Origin: Bacillota bacterium
GTDB taxonomy: Bacteria > Bacillota_A > Clostridia > Lachnospirales > Lachnospiraceae
DNA length: 54,326 nt
Reading direction: 5' to 3'
Assembly: GCA_023407175.1 (NCBI GenBank)
Contig: JAEYMU010000027.1
Coordinates: 1 to 54,326, forward strand
Shown here piece after piece: positions 19,601-26,588 of this stretch. Position numbers and translations under genes: made by a program. The notes under the pieces are model-generated. The model saw only the letters and a list, made by a program, of their open reading frames with translations. It had not been told where the DNA came from and did no database searches. How positions within the stretch are numbered: the stretch's first letter is position 1; the number at the start of each line of letters is the position of its first letter.

Positions 19601-20577
19601 ACACCTTCAACAGCAGCCGCAGTACCTTTAACTGCAGATGTCACACCATTCCAAATATCTTTTAATTTACCCGCACCTTCCTGTAAATTTTTAACACCGT
19701 TAGCTACATTAGTGATAGTTTGACCCCATGTACTAGCCGTATCCGCAACAGCAGTAATTCCGAGTATTCCTGCGAATAGAGTACCTCCACTTGCTTTGTT
19801 CAAATCAATTAATGCTCTTTTAGCATCTTTAATTCCAGGTAGGAATTCATTACCTAATTTTTTACCAGCACTACTGAACTGTTTCTCCAATTGCTTGTCT
19901 AAACCTTCATTAGTTTCCATTAACTCTTTAGTATCACCAGTTAATTGTTGTACTGCCGCCATATAACCTTCAATATCATTTTCATCACCATCCCATAAAC
20001 CAGTACTTTTTAAAGCATCAACAGTGATTCCATATTGGTCAAGACTTGCACAAGCTCCTTTAATACCTTTACTTAAATCCATCATTGCAGTTTCTGCTAA
20101 CTCAGTACTTCCAGTTTGTGCTAAAACTTTTGCACCAAAACCAGCCATTGCTTCTGTAGCATCATAAATCTGTTGGTCTGTTGCACCTGTCGCGGTTTTG
20201 AAAGCATTCATTGCAGGAATTAAACTTTGCATACTAACAAGACTACTGTTAGTAACATCATCAACATGCTGATTTAATTTACTTGCAGCTTCACTTGTAC
20301 TACTCATCATTTTCAATAGTACACTATTTGTTTCTGCTTTACTACTTGTTCCGAAGATGTTGTCCATTGCGGTTTTCCCACCATTTACTTTAGACACCAT
20401 ACTGTCTAAACCAGAACTTACCTGTAGTAAACCAGAGTTAATATCGTTTCCGGCAGTTAAAGCACGACTACCCATGCTTTGAACATTTTTATCTATGTTT
20501 TTTGCAACATTACTTACTTCATCTTTTCCGAAAAATGTTAGCATTATTTCTTCAGCAGTAGCCATACTTTTTACCAC
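16660..20577 (-). CDS. Tape measure protein
   Basis: 1305 residues, by far the longest gene. Largely helical, Ala/Ser/Thr/Lys-rich, with the typical tape-measure start (MATAEEIMLTFFGKDEVSNV) after the first codons. A hydrophobic segment (about 515-560: LLTIAAVVAIMIPVVVALAA) is probably the membrane-inserting part. Residues ~855-990 hold tandem repeats of about 65 residues (QARYAISN...ASLSGISTIP). Its length would suggest a tail of about 190 nm by the 1.5 angstrom per residue rule. The start codon overlaps the preceding chaperone gene by 7 bases. Confidence 0.9.
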   Translation of the reverse strand: MVKSMATAEEIMLTFFGKDEVSNVAKNIDKNVQSMGSRALTAGNDINSGLLQVSSGLDSMVSKVNGGKTAMDNIFGTSSKAETNSVLLKMMSSTSEAASKLNQHVDDVTNSSLVSMQSLIPAMNAFKTATGATDQQIYDATEAMAGFGAKVLAQTGSTELAETAMMDLSKGIKGACASLDQYGITVDALKSTGLWDGDENDIEGYMAAVQQLTGDTKELMETNEGLDKQLEKQFSSAGKKLGNEFLPGIKDAKRALIDLNKASGGTLFAGILGITAVADTASTWGQTITNVANGVKNLQEGAGKLKDIWNGVTSAVKGTAAAVEGVADATNTVSNVSDIAAGGAQVAGGVTESKASIGATGAEVGLSAFDALKKDNDKYRKEAGTLLKDLEKNGELGNKVQNTSNKVYSKDLFKSPEGIKGQFSDGWDSSIVNKIKNYSKSQEEISDALDTAIDGVDIVADKSKDMKKSGQAMEGLGEVAGMIPAGVGAEAAAGATEATAASAGLSGLGASISSMLAPLLTIAAVVAIMIPVVVALAAEALIFIRALAEVFKALNFDKLDLSGDIDGLKQIGAAIWELCKAMAAVVATSWLTMVYQGISAIMLFNDPIKVAVDELKKTATLVKGFADITIPENVPSNLQALSTSLGAVAKAMWSLESVGVSVLAGSVLTLNGYLGTLSQNLAIAKKELTESAKQINSMSDLDTIDDGVASKLEAVTSSLANVGKAMGALSDVNWDINMGNIVNLGGAFGTITSHLEDAKDEIIKAAPVINQFSSLPDIDQSAGEKLKKVSDGIKNVADSLKSLNSLSSSMGGDNGALGTILKKLQLGESIRAAKSALTDAAKQLQGLNDLPDIPDGIKTKLSKIGSTTATVINTLKPLTNIQNMNVNSASIASKVAQARYAISNSAIHLASLSGISTIPDDIPTKLSKVGSTAATLINTLKPLTSIANSEVNAGAINTKVAQARYAISNAATHIASLSGISTIPENIGETLNRVSTSARQVATAATNLNTIPVVTATSANIMLAVTAIKTAIMQLNSLAGTTLNGGIGALLTSVTNALNQLKTTLYAMSGGFYSAGANIGLSIVNGVNTGLAPLSSITIARVASATNSAVGTGRSGGAKVGQAVTQGFKQNLKMAQAMKQEMSYVTQAVNNGISAAKTAARNGAQDVVAEFKRGIETGSPGAMAWATYDEMNYINDFIVSEGKNVVASAKRLGQNIVTGFGNPSLNVGLRSVPTDYNLEQLHGMGTLTSTAQWGKSTQNVELHIHEGAVQLDTRNLTTRESKQIMINALEGLDAVTNINIKGIGA
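17590..18000 (-). repeat. Tandem coding repeats in tape measure gene (period about 195 bases)
   Basis: Two clear copies of a 65-residue unit follow each other, each 'TLKPLT...VAQARYAISN..(I/T)H(L/I)ASLSGISTIP'; more diverged units flank them. The phrase 'cttgtgcaactttagta' style DNA is re-used at about 195-base spacing (for example gtacttccta near 17978 and gtactgccta near 17783). Duplication of such units is a known way to lengthen a tape measure. Confidence 0.7.
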
Positions 20578-20795
20578 CTATTATTTTTTCTTCTTTGCTT
20601 GTTTAATTCTCTGATTTGCTCTTGCTCGTGTCTTATTTCCATACCATACTTCCGCATTAACATCATAATATCTAAATCATTCCTTTTATAAATCACTTCA
20701 CTGATAGGAATGCTTAAATGTTTACTAACACGGAAATAAACTTCACCGATAAAACTATCTAACAGGTGGAAATAATTCTTCCGTGAAAGTATCAT
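20571..20795 (-). CDS. Tail assembly chaperone, downstream partner
   Basis: 74 residues, basic (PISEVIYKRNDLDIMMLMRK; EQEQIRELNKQRRKNNRW). It starts 41 bases inside the upstream chaperone gene, in the +1 frame relative to it, and overlaps the tape measure start. This position and size match the 'T' part of G/T-type chaperone pairs, which fold and load the tape measure. Such pairs are often joined by a frameshift; here a separate ATG exists, so either mode is possible. Confidence 0.6.
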   Translation of the reverse strand: MILSRKNYFHLLDSFIGEVYFRVSKHLSIPISEVIYKRNDLDIMMLMRKYGMEIRHEQEQIRELNKQRRKNNRW

Positions 20796-21489
20796 TTAAT
20801 TTTAACCTGCCGCGGACCTCATGGAATAAACTTGTTTTAGTATCTAAATCTATTTGCTCCCAGAATTGGAGGTTTTCTTCGAAAGTTTTTTCAGGATCAT
20901 CTACGAATTCCATACGGTCTGCAAGAAATTCATTGATGATTTTTAAATTGTTATCTAAATCATAAGCTTTTTCCATGATTTTATCGGATAATGCCTGATA
21001 CATTTTATGTTCTTCAGGACTCATTGGTTGTTTTGTTTCTGCTTTTGCGATTAATTTTTTCTCATCACGGTTTAAATCACGGAATAATCCCATTTGTGTA
21101 CCCATTCCTTCAAGGTATTGTTTGTCAGTGTAAGGTTTTATCCTCATTTGTAATAGGAATCTCTGACCGTTTATATAGTAATTCATGTCTATACGATATT
21201 GTGATTTGTCATGTATTAATTCAAGTAGTTGTGATTGTGTTTTCACGATTTGTTGTGTTGCTTCAATGTTTTGTTCTGCTACTTCCGTGTTGTATTTTTT
21301 GAAGTATGGTCTGTAATCGTGTAGTAATTGTTTTAATTCTTTTTGTTCTTGTTCGGTTAATATTTCATGATTAACACATTTATCCACTAATATTTGCTCG
21401 TGTTCTGTTAAATAATCATAAGGTAATTCTTTGCATTCGTTTGGGAATTTAACATCCCATAAAAATTTGGTTGTTTGTTCACTAACCAT
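20755..21489 (-). CDS. Tail assembly chaperone, upstream partner
   Basis: 244 residues, charged and helical. The N-terminus (TKFLWDVKFPNECKELPYDY) is followed by a helix-rich body (NYYINGQRFLLQMRIKPYTD) and an acidic C-terminus (ENLQFWEQIDLDTKTSLFHE). Position immediately upstream of the tape measure and downstream of the tube gene is that of tail assembly chaperones. It ends 41 bases inside the next frame, where candidate slip points such as TTT-C occur. Confidence 0.6.
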   Translation of the reverse strand: MVSEQTTKFLWDVKFPNECKELPYDYLTEHEQILVDKCVNHEILTEQEQKELKQLLHDYRPYFKKYNTEVAEQNIEATQQIVKTQSQLLELIHDKSQYRIDMNYYINGQRFLLQMRIKPYTDKQYLEGMGTQMGLFRDLNRDEKKLIAKAETKQPMSPEEHKMYQALSDKIMEKAYDLDNNLKIINEFLADRMEFVDDPEKTFEENLQFWEQIDLDTKTSLFHEVRGRLKLNDTFTEELFPPVR

Positions 21490-21527
21490 GATAAATCTCC
21501 TTTTTTTCTCAATTTTTTTATGAAATT

Positions 21528-21574
21528 GTTATGTTTAGGAATCGAACCTATATTAAATACACCCGTACCATAAC
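21528..21574 (-). ncRNA. tRNA-like minihelix between tail tube and chaperone genes
   Basis: On the minus strand a 47-base element begins GTTATG and ends CATAAC (perfect 6-pair acceptor-like stem) and contains a T-arm-like TAGG-TTCGATT-CCTA hairpin with a canonical 7-base T-loop. About 18 bases take the place of D and anticodon arms. It lies in the 107-base gap between the tube stop (21597) and chaperone start (21489). It cannot be a decoding tRNA. It may be a processing signal for RNase P or RNase Z, or a decayed tRNA. Confidence 0.45.
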
Positions 21575-21596
21575 TAAAAAAAAATATGGATAAGAA

Positions 21597-22001
21597 TTAT
21601 TTCTTATCCTTAACACTTAATGCCGTACCAGATACATCAATACTCATTCCTTCATCTTCCTGTGTAGGTGTGCAGGAATCAATACGACAATGTAACAAGG
21701 TGAACAATTCTTTATAATCACCATCATCATTAAAATTAAAAACTCCAATAGGGAAGTTTCTCCTGTTTCTTTGATAATCCCTCAACATACTGAAGAATTC
21801 AGGGGAAACCCCATTAGCTTCCCATTTATACTCGTTTTTACCTCCTTTGTAACCTACAGGGTCACGACTGTTAGTGGCTGGACGAGTTTCAGATTCACTA
21901 CTGAATTCCACATTAAAATCTTCACAAACAATAATTTCTTTATCTAATCTTAATTCACCAAGGTCATATGTGTTATCATCAGGATTTATTGTTATACTCA
22001 T
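21597..22001 (-). CDS. Tail tube protein
   Basis: 134 residues, a typical size for short contractile-tail tube proteins. Beta-rich: 'TYDLGELRLDKEIIVCEDFN', 'KYEWEANGVSPEFFSML'-like core and 'FTLLHCRIDSCTPTQEDEGM'. It lies 2 bases after the sheath gene, exactly where contractile-tail viruses encode the tube. A large intergenic gap follows, so expression could be uncoupled from the chaperones. Confidence 0.78.
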   Translation of the reverse strand: MSITINPDDNTYDLGELRLDKEIIVCEDFNVEFSSESETRPATNSRDPVGYKGGKNEYKWEANGVSPEFFSMLRDYQRNRRNFPIGVFNFNDDGDYKELFTLLHCRIDSCTPTQEDEGMSIDVSGTALSVKDKK

Positions 22002-22003
22002 AC

Positions 22004-23149
22004 TTAATTACCTCCTACGGTTGCGTTAGGTGCTTCAATGTACATGCTAAAACCAATAAGTAAAGTACTGTTTACAGGTACTGCTACACCTTCACATTTA
22101 AGGTCATATGGGTTGATTTCAGATTCAACTACTTTAATTTCCGTACCATTCATCATATATCCATCACTTATCTTCCTATCAACTATCACATCAATATCTG
22201 ATTGAAGATAGCTGAGATTAGTTTCAGTTTCATTTCTTTTGAGTTGCACATATAATGCATCATAAACTTCTCTTACCAGTTGATCAACATTTCTACGTGC
22301 ATGAATCAATGAATCATTAGGACGATTATCTGGAGTAGTTGCAAAAGCTGTGGACACTGCAAGGTTAATTCTTGGGTGTATTTCAGATGCTGCTAATTCA
22401 TCATTGATAAAAGTGATTCCTGCGGCTTGTAACTCGTCACATTCTTCACGAGTTCTATTACTATATTTTCCAGGAGTGACAGTTCTAAAATCCGTGTATC
22501 CTGGTTCTTCATAATATGGTGTGATGCAAACTTTAGCTACATTTTTACCAAAATCTTCAGCAGGCATTAATACTGCTCTAGTATTTTGAATGTAGTTTTC
22601 TTGACTATCATCAGTATATGTTTTTAATTCTTCATCATTTGCACCAATAACTGTGAAATATGCTATTCTTGGGTTTCCATGTTCTGAATCTTGTTTAATG
22701 AGTTCTATTGCAGAATTCATAATACTGATTATGTCTTTTGCAGTATCTTCTTTTTTGAAACCAACATAAGATTCTACTTGTATTTCTCTTTTCTTTTTAG
22801 CTTCATTCATTGCATCTAACCAAGGTTTTGGTGTGCTTACTTCTGCAGCTCCTAAATCAATAATGTAAATATATGGTACAGTTATATCATCACTATTGGA
22901 TTTTTTTATTTCTTTAAAAAAGTCATTGACTGTAATTAATAATTGATTGTTTTCTAAGTCAGTACCAATACCTCCATTTTCTACAGTTTTGTAGACCTGT
23001 TGGAAGTTTTTAAATTTCTGTATACCAGTTTTAGGTGTGGCATTACCAGTTATTCCAATGAAACATGGTATTTCTGCACCTACTCCAGATAATATTGGGT
23101 TACTGTCAGATTCAAAGTATCTTACTTTTGGAGTTTCATTTATGCTCAT
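22004..23149 (-). CDS. Contractile tail sheath protein
   Basis: 381 residues. The N-terminus (VRYFESDSNPILSGVGAEIP; CFIGITGN) and middle (VPYIYIIDLGAAEVSTPKPW; ITPYYEEPGYTDFRTVTPGK) follow the sheath pattern. The C-terminal part has the conserved 'INLAVSTAFATTPDNRPNDS'-like loop, then 'RRNVDQLVREVYDALYVQLK' and the terminal beta domain (VAVPVNSTLLIGFSMYIEAP). This protein contracts to drive the tube through the envelope. Its presence with gp25-like and J-like genes classes the virion as contractile-tailed. Confidence 0.85.
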   Translation of the reverse strand: MSINETPKVRYFESDSNPILSGVGAEIPCFIGITGNATPKTGIQKFKNFQQVYKTVENGGIGTDLENNQLLITVNDFFKEIKKSNSDDITVPYIYIIDLGAAEVSTPKPWLDAMNEAKKKREIQVESYVGFKKEDTAKDIISIMNSAIELIKQDSEHGNPRIAYFTVIGANDEELKTYTDDSQENYIQNTRAVLMPAEDFGKNVAKVCITPYYEEPGYTDFRTVTPGKYSNRTREECDELQAAGITFINDELAASEIHPRINLAVSTAFATTPDNRPNDSLIHARRNVDQLVREVYDALYVQLKRNETETNLSYLQSDIDVIVDRKISDGYMMNGTEIKVVESEINPYDLKCEGVAVPVNSTLLIGFSMYIEAPNATVGGN

Positions 23150-23154
23150 AGTTT

Positions 23155-23400
23155 CTATTCTCCAATATAATTTTTAATTATTTTATTCAATTCATCAGTG
23201 GTGATTGATGGTTTAATGTTTTCAACACCATAGATAGTTTCTTCTTGTTTGTACTGATTGTATAATCCTGCTTGAGTTAAAGCACCCATAATAATATAAT
23301 TACGGGTTGGATTTTTTTGTACTGCTTCGTACAAGATTTCTTTAGGTGTAGCAGTACTAGTTTTATTATTTTTATTTTTTGATTCGTTTTTAATTGTCAT
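23155..23400 (-). CDS. Small tail protein upstream of sheath
   Basis: 81 residues, with a Lys/Asn-rich N-terminus and a compact C-terminal half (NYIIMGALTQAGLYNQYKQE; SITTDELNKIIKNYIGE). It overlaps the preceding gene by 4 bases and is 5 bases from the sheath start, so it is translated with it. In other contractile tails a small protein of unknown function sits here too. No family recognised. Confidence 0.5.
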   Translation of the reverse strand: MTIKNESKNKNNKTSTATPKEILYEAVQKNPTRNYIIMGALTQAGLYNQYKQEETIYGVENIKPSITTDELNKIIKNYIGE

Positions 23401-24008
23401 AATAATTCCTCATCAATTTCTAATTGAGTATATACTTCTCCACCAATCTTATAATAAGAATAGTAATTCATTTTTAACTTTAAAATTGAACGTAATACTG
23501 GTTCATGAATGTTTAATTCATCTAAATCCGTTATACTGTTGATGGAAAAAGTGTTTTTAATAATATGATAATGTTTAAAAAAAGAAGTGTAAATATCAAG
23601 ATTGGGACATTGGTTTTTATGTGCTCTATGCTTATTTTTAGTTAATGCTTTACAAGTATCATTTAAAACTTCGCAAGATTTATCTTGCATATTATAATTT
23701 TTGCAAGTTGAATAATGATTAGCTTCAGCTTGCAATATCCTGTTTTGTACTTGTTGTATAATGTTAATTCTTTGTTTATTTGAGTTACACCAAATATTAA
23801 TCCACACATCGGTTTGATATTGTTTCTGGATATGTTGAATGTTGTCTATTTCAACATATCTTCTTTTAACAAATGTTTCATCAGCGGTTTGTATGGTGAT
23901 GCATGGTGTGGAATCTATTTCAGCATAACCTTTTATTATAGGTACAATCGACTCATATTGTATTTGCTTGTTTAATAAGTTATAAAAAGCATTTTCCATT
24001 AAAGTCAT
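23397..24008 (-). CDS. Putative tail terminator protein
   Basis: 203 residues. The first ~100 residues have the terminator-type pattern: a helix (YNLLNKQIQYESIVPIIKGY), then strands (PCITIQTADETFVKRRYVEI; QTDVWINIWCNSNKQRINII). An unusual Cys/His-rich insertion follows (C123, C132, C138, C154 region: CKNYNMQDKSCEVLNDTC), possibly a metal knuckle. A strand-rich tail completes it. Location between neck protein and sheath fits the terminator. Overlaps both neighbours by 4 bases. Confidence 0.5.
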   Translation of the reverse strand: MTLMENAFYNLLNKQIQYESIVPIIKGYAEIDSTPCITIQTADETFVKRRYVEIDNIQHIQKQYQTDVWINIWCNSNKQRINIIQQVQNRILQAEANHYSTCKNYNMQDKSCEVLNDTCKALTKNKHRAHKNQCPNLDIYTSFFKHYHIIKNTFSINSITDLDELNIHEPVLRSILKLKMNYYSYYKIGGEVYTQLEIDEELL

Positions 24009-24412
24009 TTTAACAATCCAGCTTTACTTAATTCTTCATGAAAATATTGTTTAAATAATGGTGCGACTTGATTGGCTGTACGAGTTACAAAAGGATTTGC
24101 AGGCATTTTACAAGTACCCCACTGGACATAAACCCAGTACGGTGCTTTAGAATGCAACTCCCCTTTTAAAGGGTTAGGTTTATTTTTACTAATGCCTCTT
24201 TGAAGATTACCAGTTGGTTTATAACCAGTAGTGGACCTGGAATGTCCAGGTCTTGGAACTTCTCGTTTAATAATTGTTTCTGCATCATGCAAACCATGGT
24301 CTAAAGTATTTTCTAAAGGTTGTTGGAAACCTTTACCTTTCAAACCTAATTTTTTATAGTATGATGGATTAAAACTAATATCCATTCCAAATAACATATT
24401 TACACACTTCAT
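24005..24412 (-). CDS. HK97 gp10-like neck/tail completion protein
   Basis: 135 residues. The C-terminal half shows the family signature: 'APYWVYVQWGTCKMPANPFV' followed by a helix (APLFKQYFHEELSKAG), matching 'y..yvE.GT..m.a.PF'. The N-terminal basic stretch (KREVPRPGHSRSTTGYKPTG) is also typical. These proteins join head and tail. The gene overlaps its neighbours by 4 bases on both sides. Confidence 0.75.
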   Translation of the reverse strand: MKCVNMLFGMDISFNPSYYKKLGLKGKGFQQPLENTLDHGLHDAETIIKREVPRPGHSRSTTGYKPTGNLQRGISKNKPNPLKGELHSKAPYWVYVQWGTCKMPANPFVTRTANQVAPLFKQYFHEELSKAGLLK

Positions 24413-24726
24413 TTTTTCCTTAATTTCCTTATCACAACTTTTTTAAAGTTAAGAATGTGATTCCATTCCTCAATACTGCCTATTACTTCGTAACATTCAT
24501 TATGTATTAAGAGATGGTCGGTATCATTTAATTGTGAGTGAATAGAAATATACAAGTTATAAGTATCCTGCAGTATTTTACCGAATATCTGCATACTTGA
24601 TTCATTAGATAATGGTTGTATATCCGCTTCTATGCTTTTGCGGAAAACATATTCTTTATCTCCATATTCATCTAAACCTTTGTAGGTGTAGATGTCTACA
24701 TCTGTATTTTTGAAAAAAGGAATCAT
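24409..24726 (-). CDS. Head-tail stopper/closure protein
   Basis: 105 residues, beta-rich with 'VDIYTYKGLDEYGDKEYVFR' and 'KSIEADIQPLSNES', the 'di.t......dG...........v.g.iqp' pattern of small head closure (SPP1 gp16/HK97 gp7-like) proteins, and a C-terminal strand (NHILNFKKVVIRKLRKK). It lies between the connector and the gp10-like gene, the standard place. Moderately sure. Confidence 0.68.
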   Translation of the reverse strand: MIPFFKNTDVDIYTYKGLDEYGDKEYVFRKSIEADIQPLSNESSMQIFGKILQDTYNLYISIHSQLNDTDHLLIHNECYEVIGSIEEWNHILNFKKVVIRKLRKK

Positions 24727-24730
24727 AGTC

Positions 24731-25276
24731 TTAGAGCATCCTTATGTATGTTGAGTAACGATTGTTTAAATCGTTTAATGTTTTTTGTATTAAAGCTCCT
24801 TGGCCAATACTGGTATCATAACTTATTGTTATGTCTCCTTCTTTAATGCTTGATGCGTTTTTATCCCAGCTATTGTCTAAATTGTATTCTAACATGTTGA
24901 TGATTAAAGGTACTATGTGTGTTGAGTATTCTTGTGTAGTTAATCCTGCACTATATTCTAACCTTAAAAAACCATTGTAAGTTCTATTAAAATATAATAT
25001 ACCATCATCATAATCAATATTATAATCCTTATCTTCAATTAAAATAGAATCCCCTATTTTTAGAGAATGAATTTCATCAATTGGAAACATGTCTACTAAT
25101 AATTTATCATCATTGAAACCATTTTCAACTTGAGTAAAACTAACAGGTTCAATAGGAACATCTAAACCTTGATTAATCTGACTTTTAACAATCTCCAAAA
25201 GCAATTGGAAATCATCATCAGACAATTCAAAACCATCTGTTTTTAATATTTGTTGAATATCTGTTTCATCAATCAT
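24731..25276 (-). CDS. Head-tail connector protein (gp6/gp15-like)
   Basis: 181 residues. A helical N-terminus (DETDIQQILKTDGFELSDDD; FQLLLEIVKSQINQGLD) is followed by strand pairs (HSLKIGDSILIEDKDYNIDY; FLRLEYSAGLT) and a helical C-terminus (NDLNNRYSTYIRML). This fits the connector adaptor that docks beneath the portal. It is the first gene after the capsid gene and Ig-like extension. Confidence 0.62.
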   Translation of the reverse strand: MIDETDIQQILKTDGFELSDDDFQLLLEIVKSQINQGLDVPIEPVSFTQVENGFNDDKLLVDMFPIDEIHSLKIGDSILIEDKDYNIDYDDGILYFNRTYNGFLRLEYSAGLTTQEYSTHIVPLIINMLEYNLDNSWDKNASSIKEGDITISYDTSIGQGALIQKTLNDLNNRYSTYIRML

Positions 25277-25326
25277 AAAAATAAACTCACATCAAAAATT
25301 AAAAAAAATAGAATAAAAACAAATTT

Positions 25327-25576
25327 TTATCCTTTAGTTAAAACAACACTAACTGTATCATTCGCGGAAACTGTAATACTGGAAGAATAATCATTATAAC
25401 CTGTTTTAGATACAACTACAGTTTGTTCACCTTTAGCCACACCTTTAATAGTACAACCTCCAGCACTACCAGTAGTACCTGTCTTATTATCTACAGTTAC
25501 ACTAGCTCCTTCAACAGCCCCATCTGCATCAGTCACATTAAATGTTAAATCAAATGTTTCAGGATCTCCTCCAGGA
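25327..25576 (-). CDS. Ig-like capsid extension reached by +1 frameshift
   Basis: An 83-codon extension in the +1 frame after the capsid gene, adding a small Ig/PEGA-like beta domain (FDLTFNVTDADGAVEGASVT ... TVVVSKTGYNDYSSSITVS). No ATG/GTG with a ribosome site opens this frame; the only upstream open codons lie within the capsid gene overlap. It is therefore expected to be made only as a C-terminal extension of the capsid protein. Ig-like extensions of this kind sit on virion surfaces and bind host glycans weakly. Coordinates mark the extension only. Confidence 0.72.
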
Positions 25577-25585
25577 TTAGGGAGA
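25568..25585 (-). promoter_or_regulatory. +1 programmed frameshift site at capsid stop
   Basis: The minus strand reads TCT CCC TAA TCC. Slippage of the proline tRNA from CCC to CCU, skipping one base past the slow UAA stop, continues as N-P-G-G-D-P into an 83-codon Ig-like frame. CCC-U with an adjacent stop is the same arrangement as the +1 site described in Listeria phage PSA (established knowledge). A GGAGGAGAT stretch lies 3' of the site. Confidence 0.7.
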
Positions 25586-26539
25586 ATCTGAAGCAGCACC
25601 AATTCCAGTAATCAAACCATCTTTAAACTCACCATTAGTCAACATAGTAAGAAATGCTGCAACAACATTCTTATAAGCTAACTTATTCACTGGCAAATCA
25701 GTAATCAAAGTAGGAGGCATTAACCTTCTAACTTCTACGGTAGTAGAATCAATAATTGCTAATTTATCTCCTTTACTAGTATCCCAATTACGGTCTACAA
25801 GAATAGGTAATTCAGTACCCAACATAGATTCATATGTAGTAACTCTATGTCCAAGCCCAATATCCACTTTATCGTTAAATCTTCTATAAGGTGCAACTAA
25901 TGCTTTTAATTGTTTAGCAACACCATAACTACAAACAATAACATCAGGATTACTGTTATCATTATTTAAATCTTCAAGCATATCATCAATAATAGATTCA
26001 GTAATAGGAGCTCCTTTTAAATCTTCACTATGTGATTTAATAGTTGAAGAAATACCTTTGAAATCTTTACTAGTACTATCACCGGTTCCTTCAAGGATTG
26101 CTTTATCTGTTTTATTATTAACATCAATGAATTTCTTTTCTTGTCTACGAGCAAGAAGATCAATATATTTATTACCCATTTGCGCCATCATGGAAACTTC
26201 GATGGGTGCAACTAATGCTTTCATTTTGTCAGTTACATCATCAATTTGTTCAGGAGCTGCATCTGGAATATCATCTAATTCACCAATCCATTTAACATCA
26301 TCAGCTTCTCTTTTTTCTTCAAAATATCCTACAAGAGCTGCTTTATTATCAAATACTTGCCCTTTACTTTCCAAATATCTGAGTAATGGTGCATTTTCAA
26401 AAGTTTTAGTTTGCAATACATTACTGTATTCAAGTTGCATTGCGTTAGGATAATCACTTACTTGTTGAAATGTTTTTTTTAACTCATCTATTTCTGCAGA
26501 ATGAGTTGCTACTTTGCTTATTACTTCATCGAGATTCAT
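25577..26539 (-). CDS. Major capsid protein (HK97 fold)
   Basis: 320 residues from the ATG at 26537-26539, which has an AGAAGG site; the longer in-frame reading upstream has none. An N-terminal helical Delta-like segment (VISKVATHSAEIDELKKTFQ) is followed by a coat domain: 'MMAQMGNKYIDLLARRQEKK', 'VCSYGVAKQLKALVAPYRRF', 'LGTELPILVDRNWDTSKGDK', and the C-terminal 'AAFLTMLTNGEF'. The gene ends TCT CCC TAA. The protease gene precedes it by 50 bases. The CCC-T stop context is a frameshift site; a 403-residue minor product is predicted. Confidence 0.85.
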   Translation of the reverse strand: MNLDEVISKVATHSAEIDELKKTFQQVSDYPNAMQLEYSNVLQTKTFENAPLLRYLESKGQVFDNKAALVGYFEEKREADDVKWIGELDDIPDAAPEQIDDVTDKMKALVAPIEVSMMAQMGNKYIDLLARRQEKKFIDVNNKTDKAILEGTGDSTSKDFKGISSTIKSHSEDLKGAPITESIIDDMLEDLNNDNSNPDVIVCSYGVAKQLKALVAPYRRFNDKVDIGLGHRVTTYESMLGTELPILVDRNWDTSKGDKLAIIDSTTVEVRRLMPPTLITDLPVNKLAYKNVVAAFLTMLTNGEFKDGLITGIGAASDSP

Positions 26540-26588
26540 ATTTAAAAACCTTCTTTTTTTATAATTTATAAAAATTTTATTATTTTTT

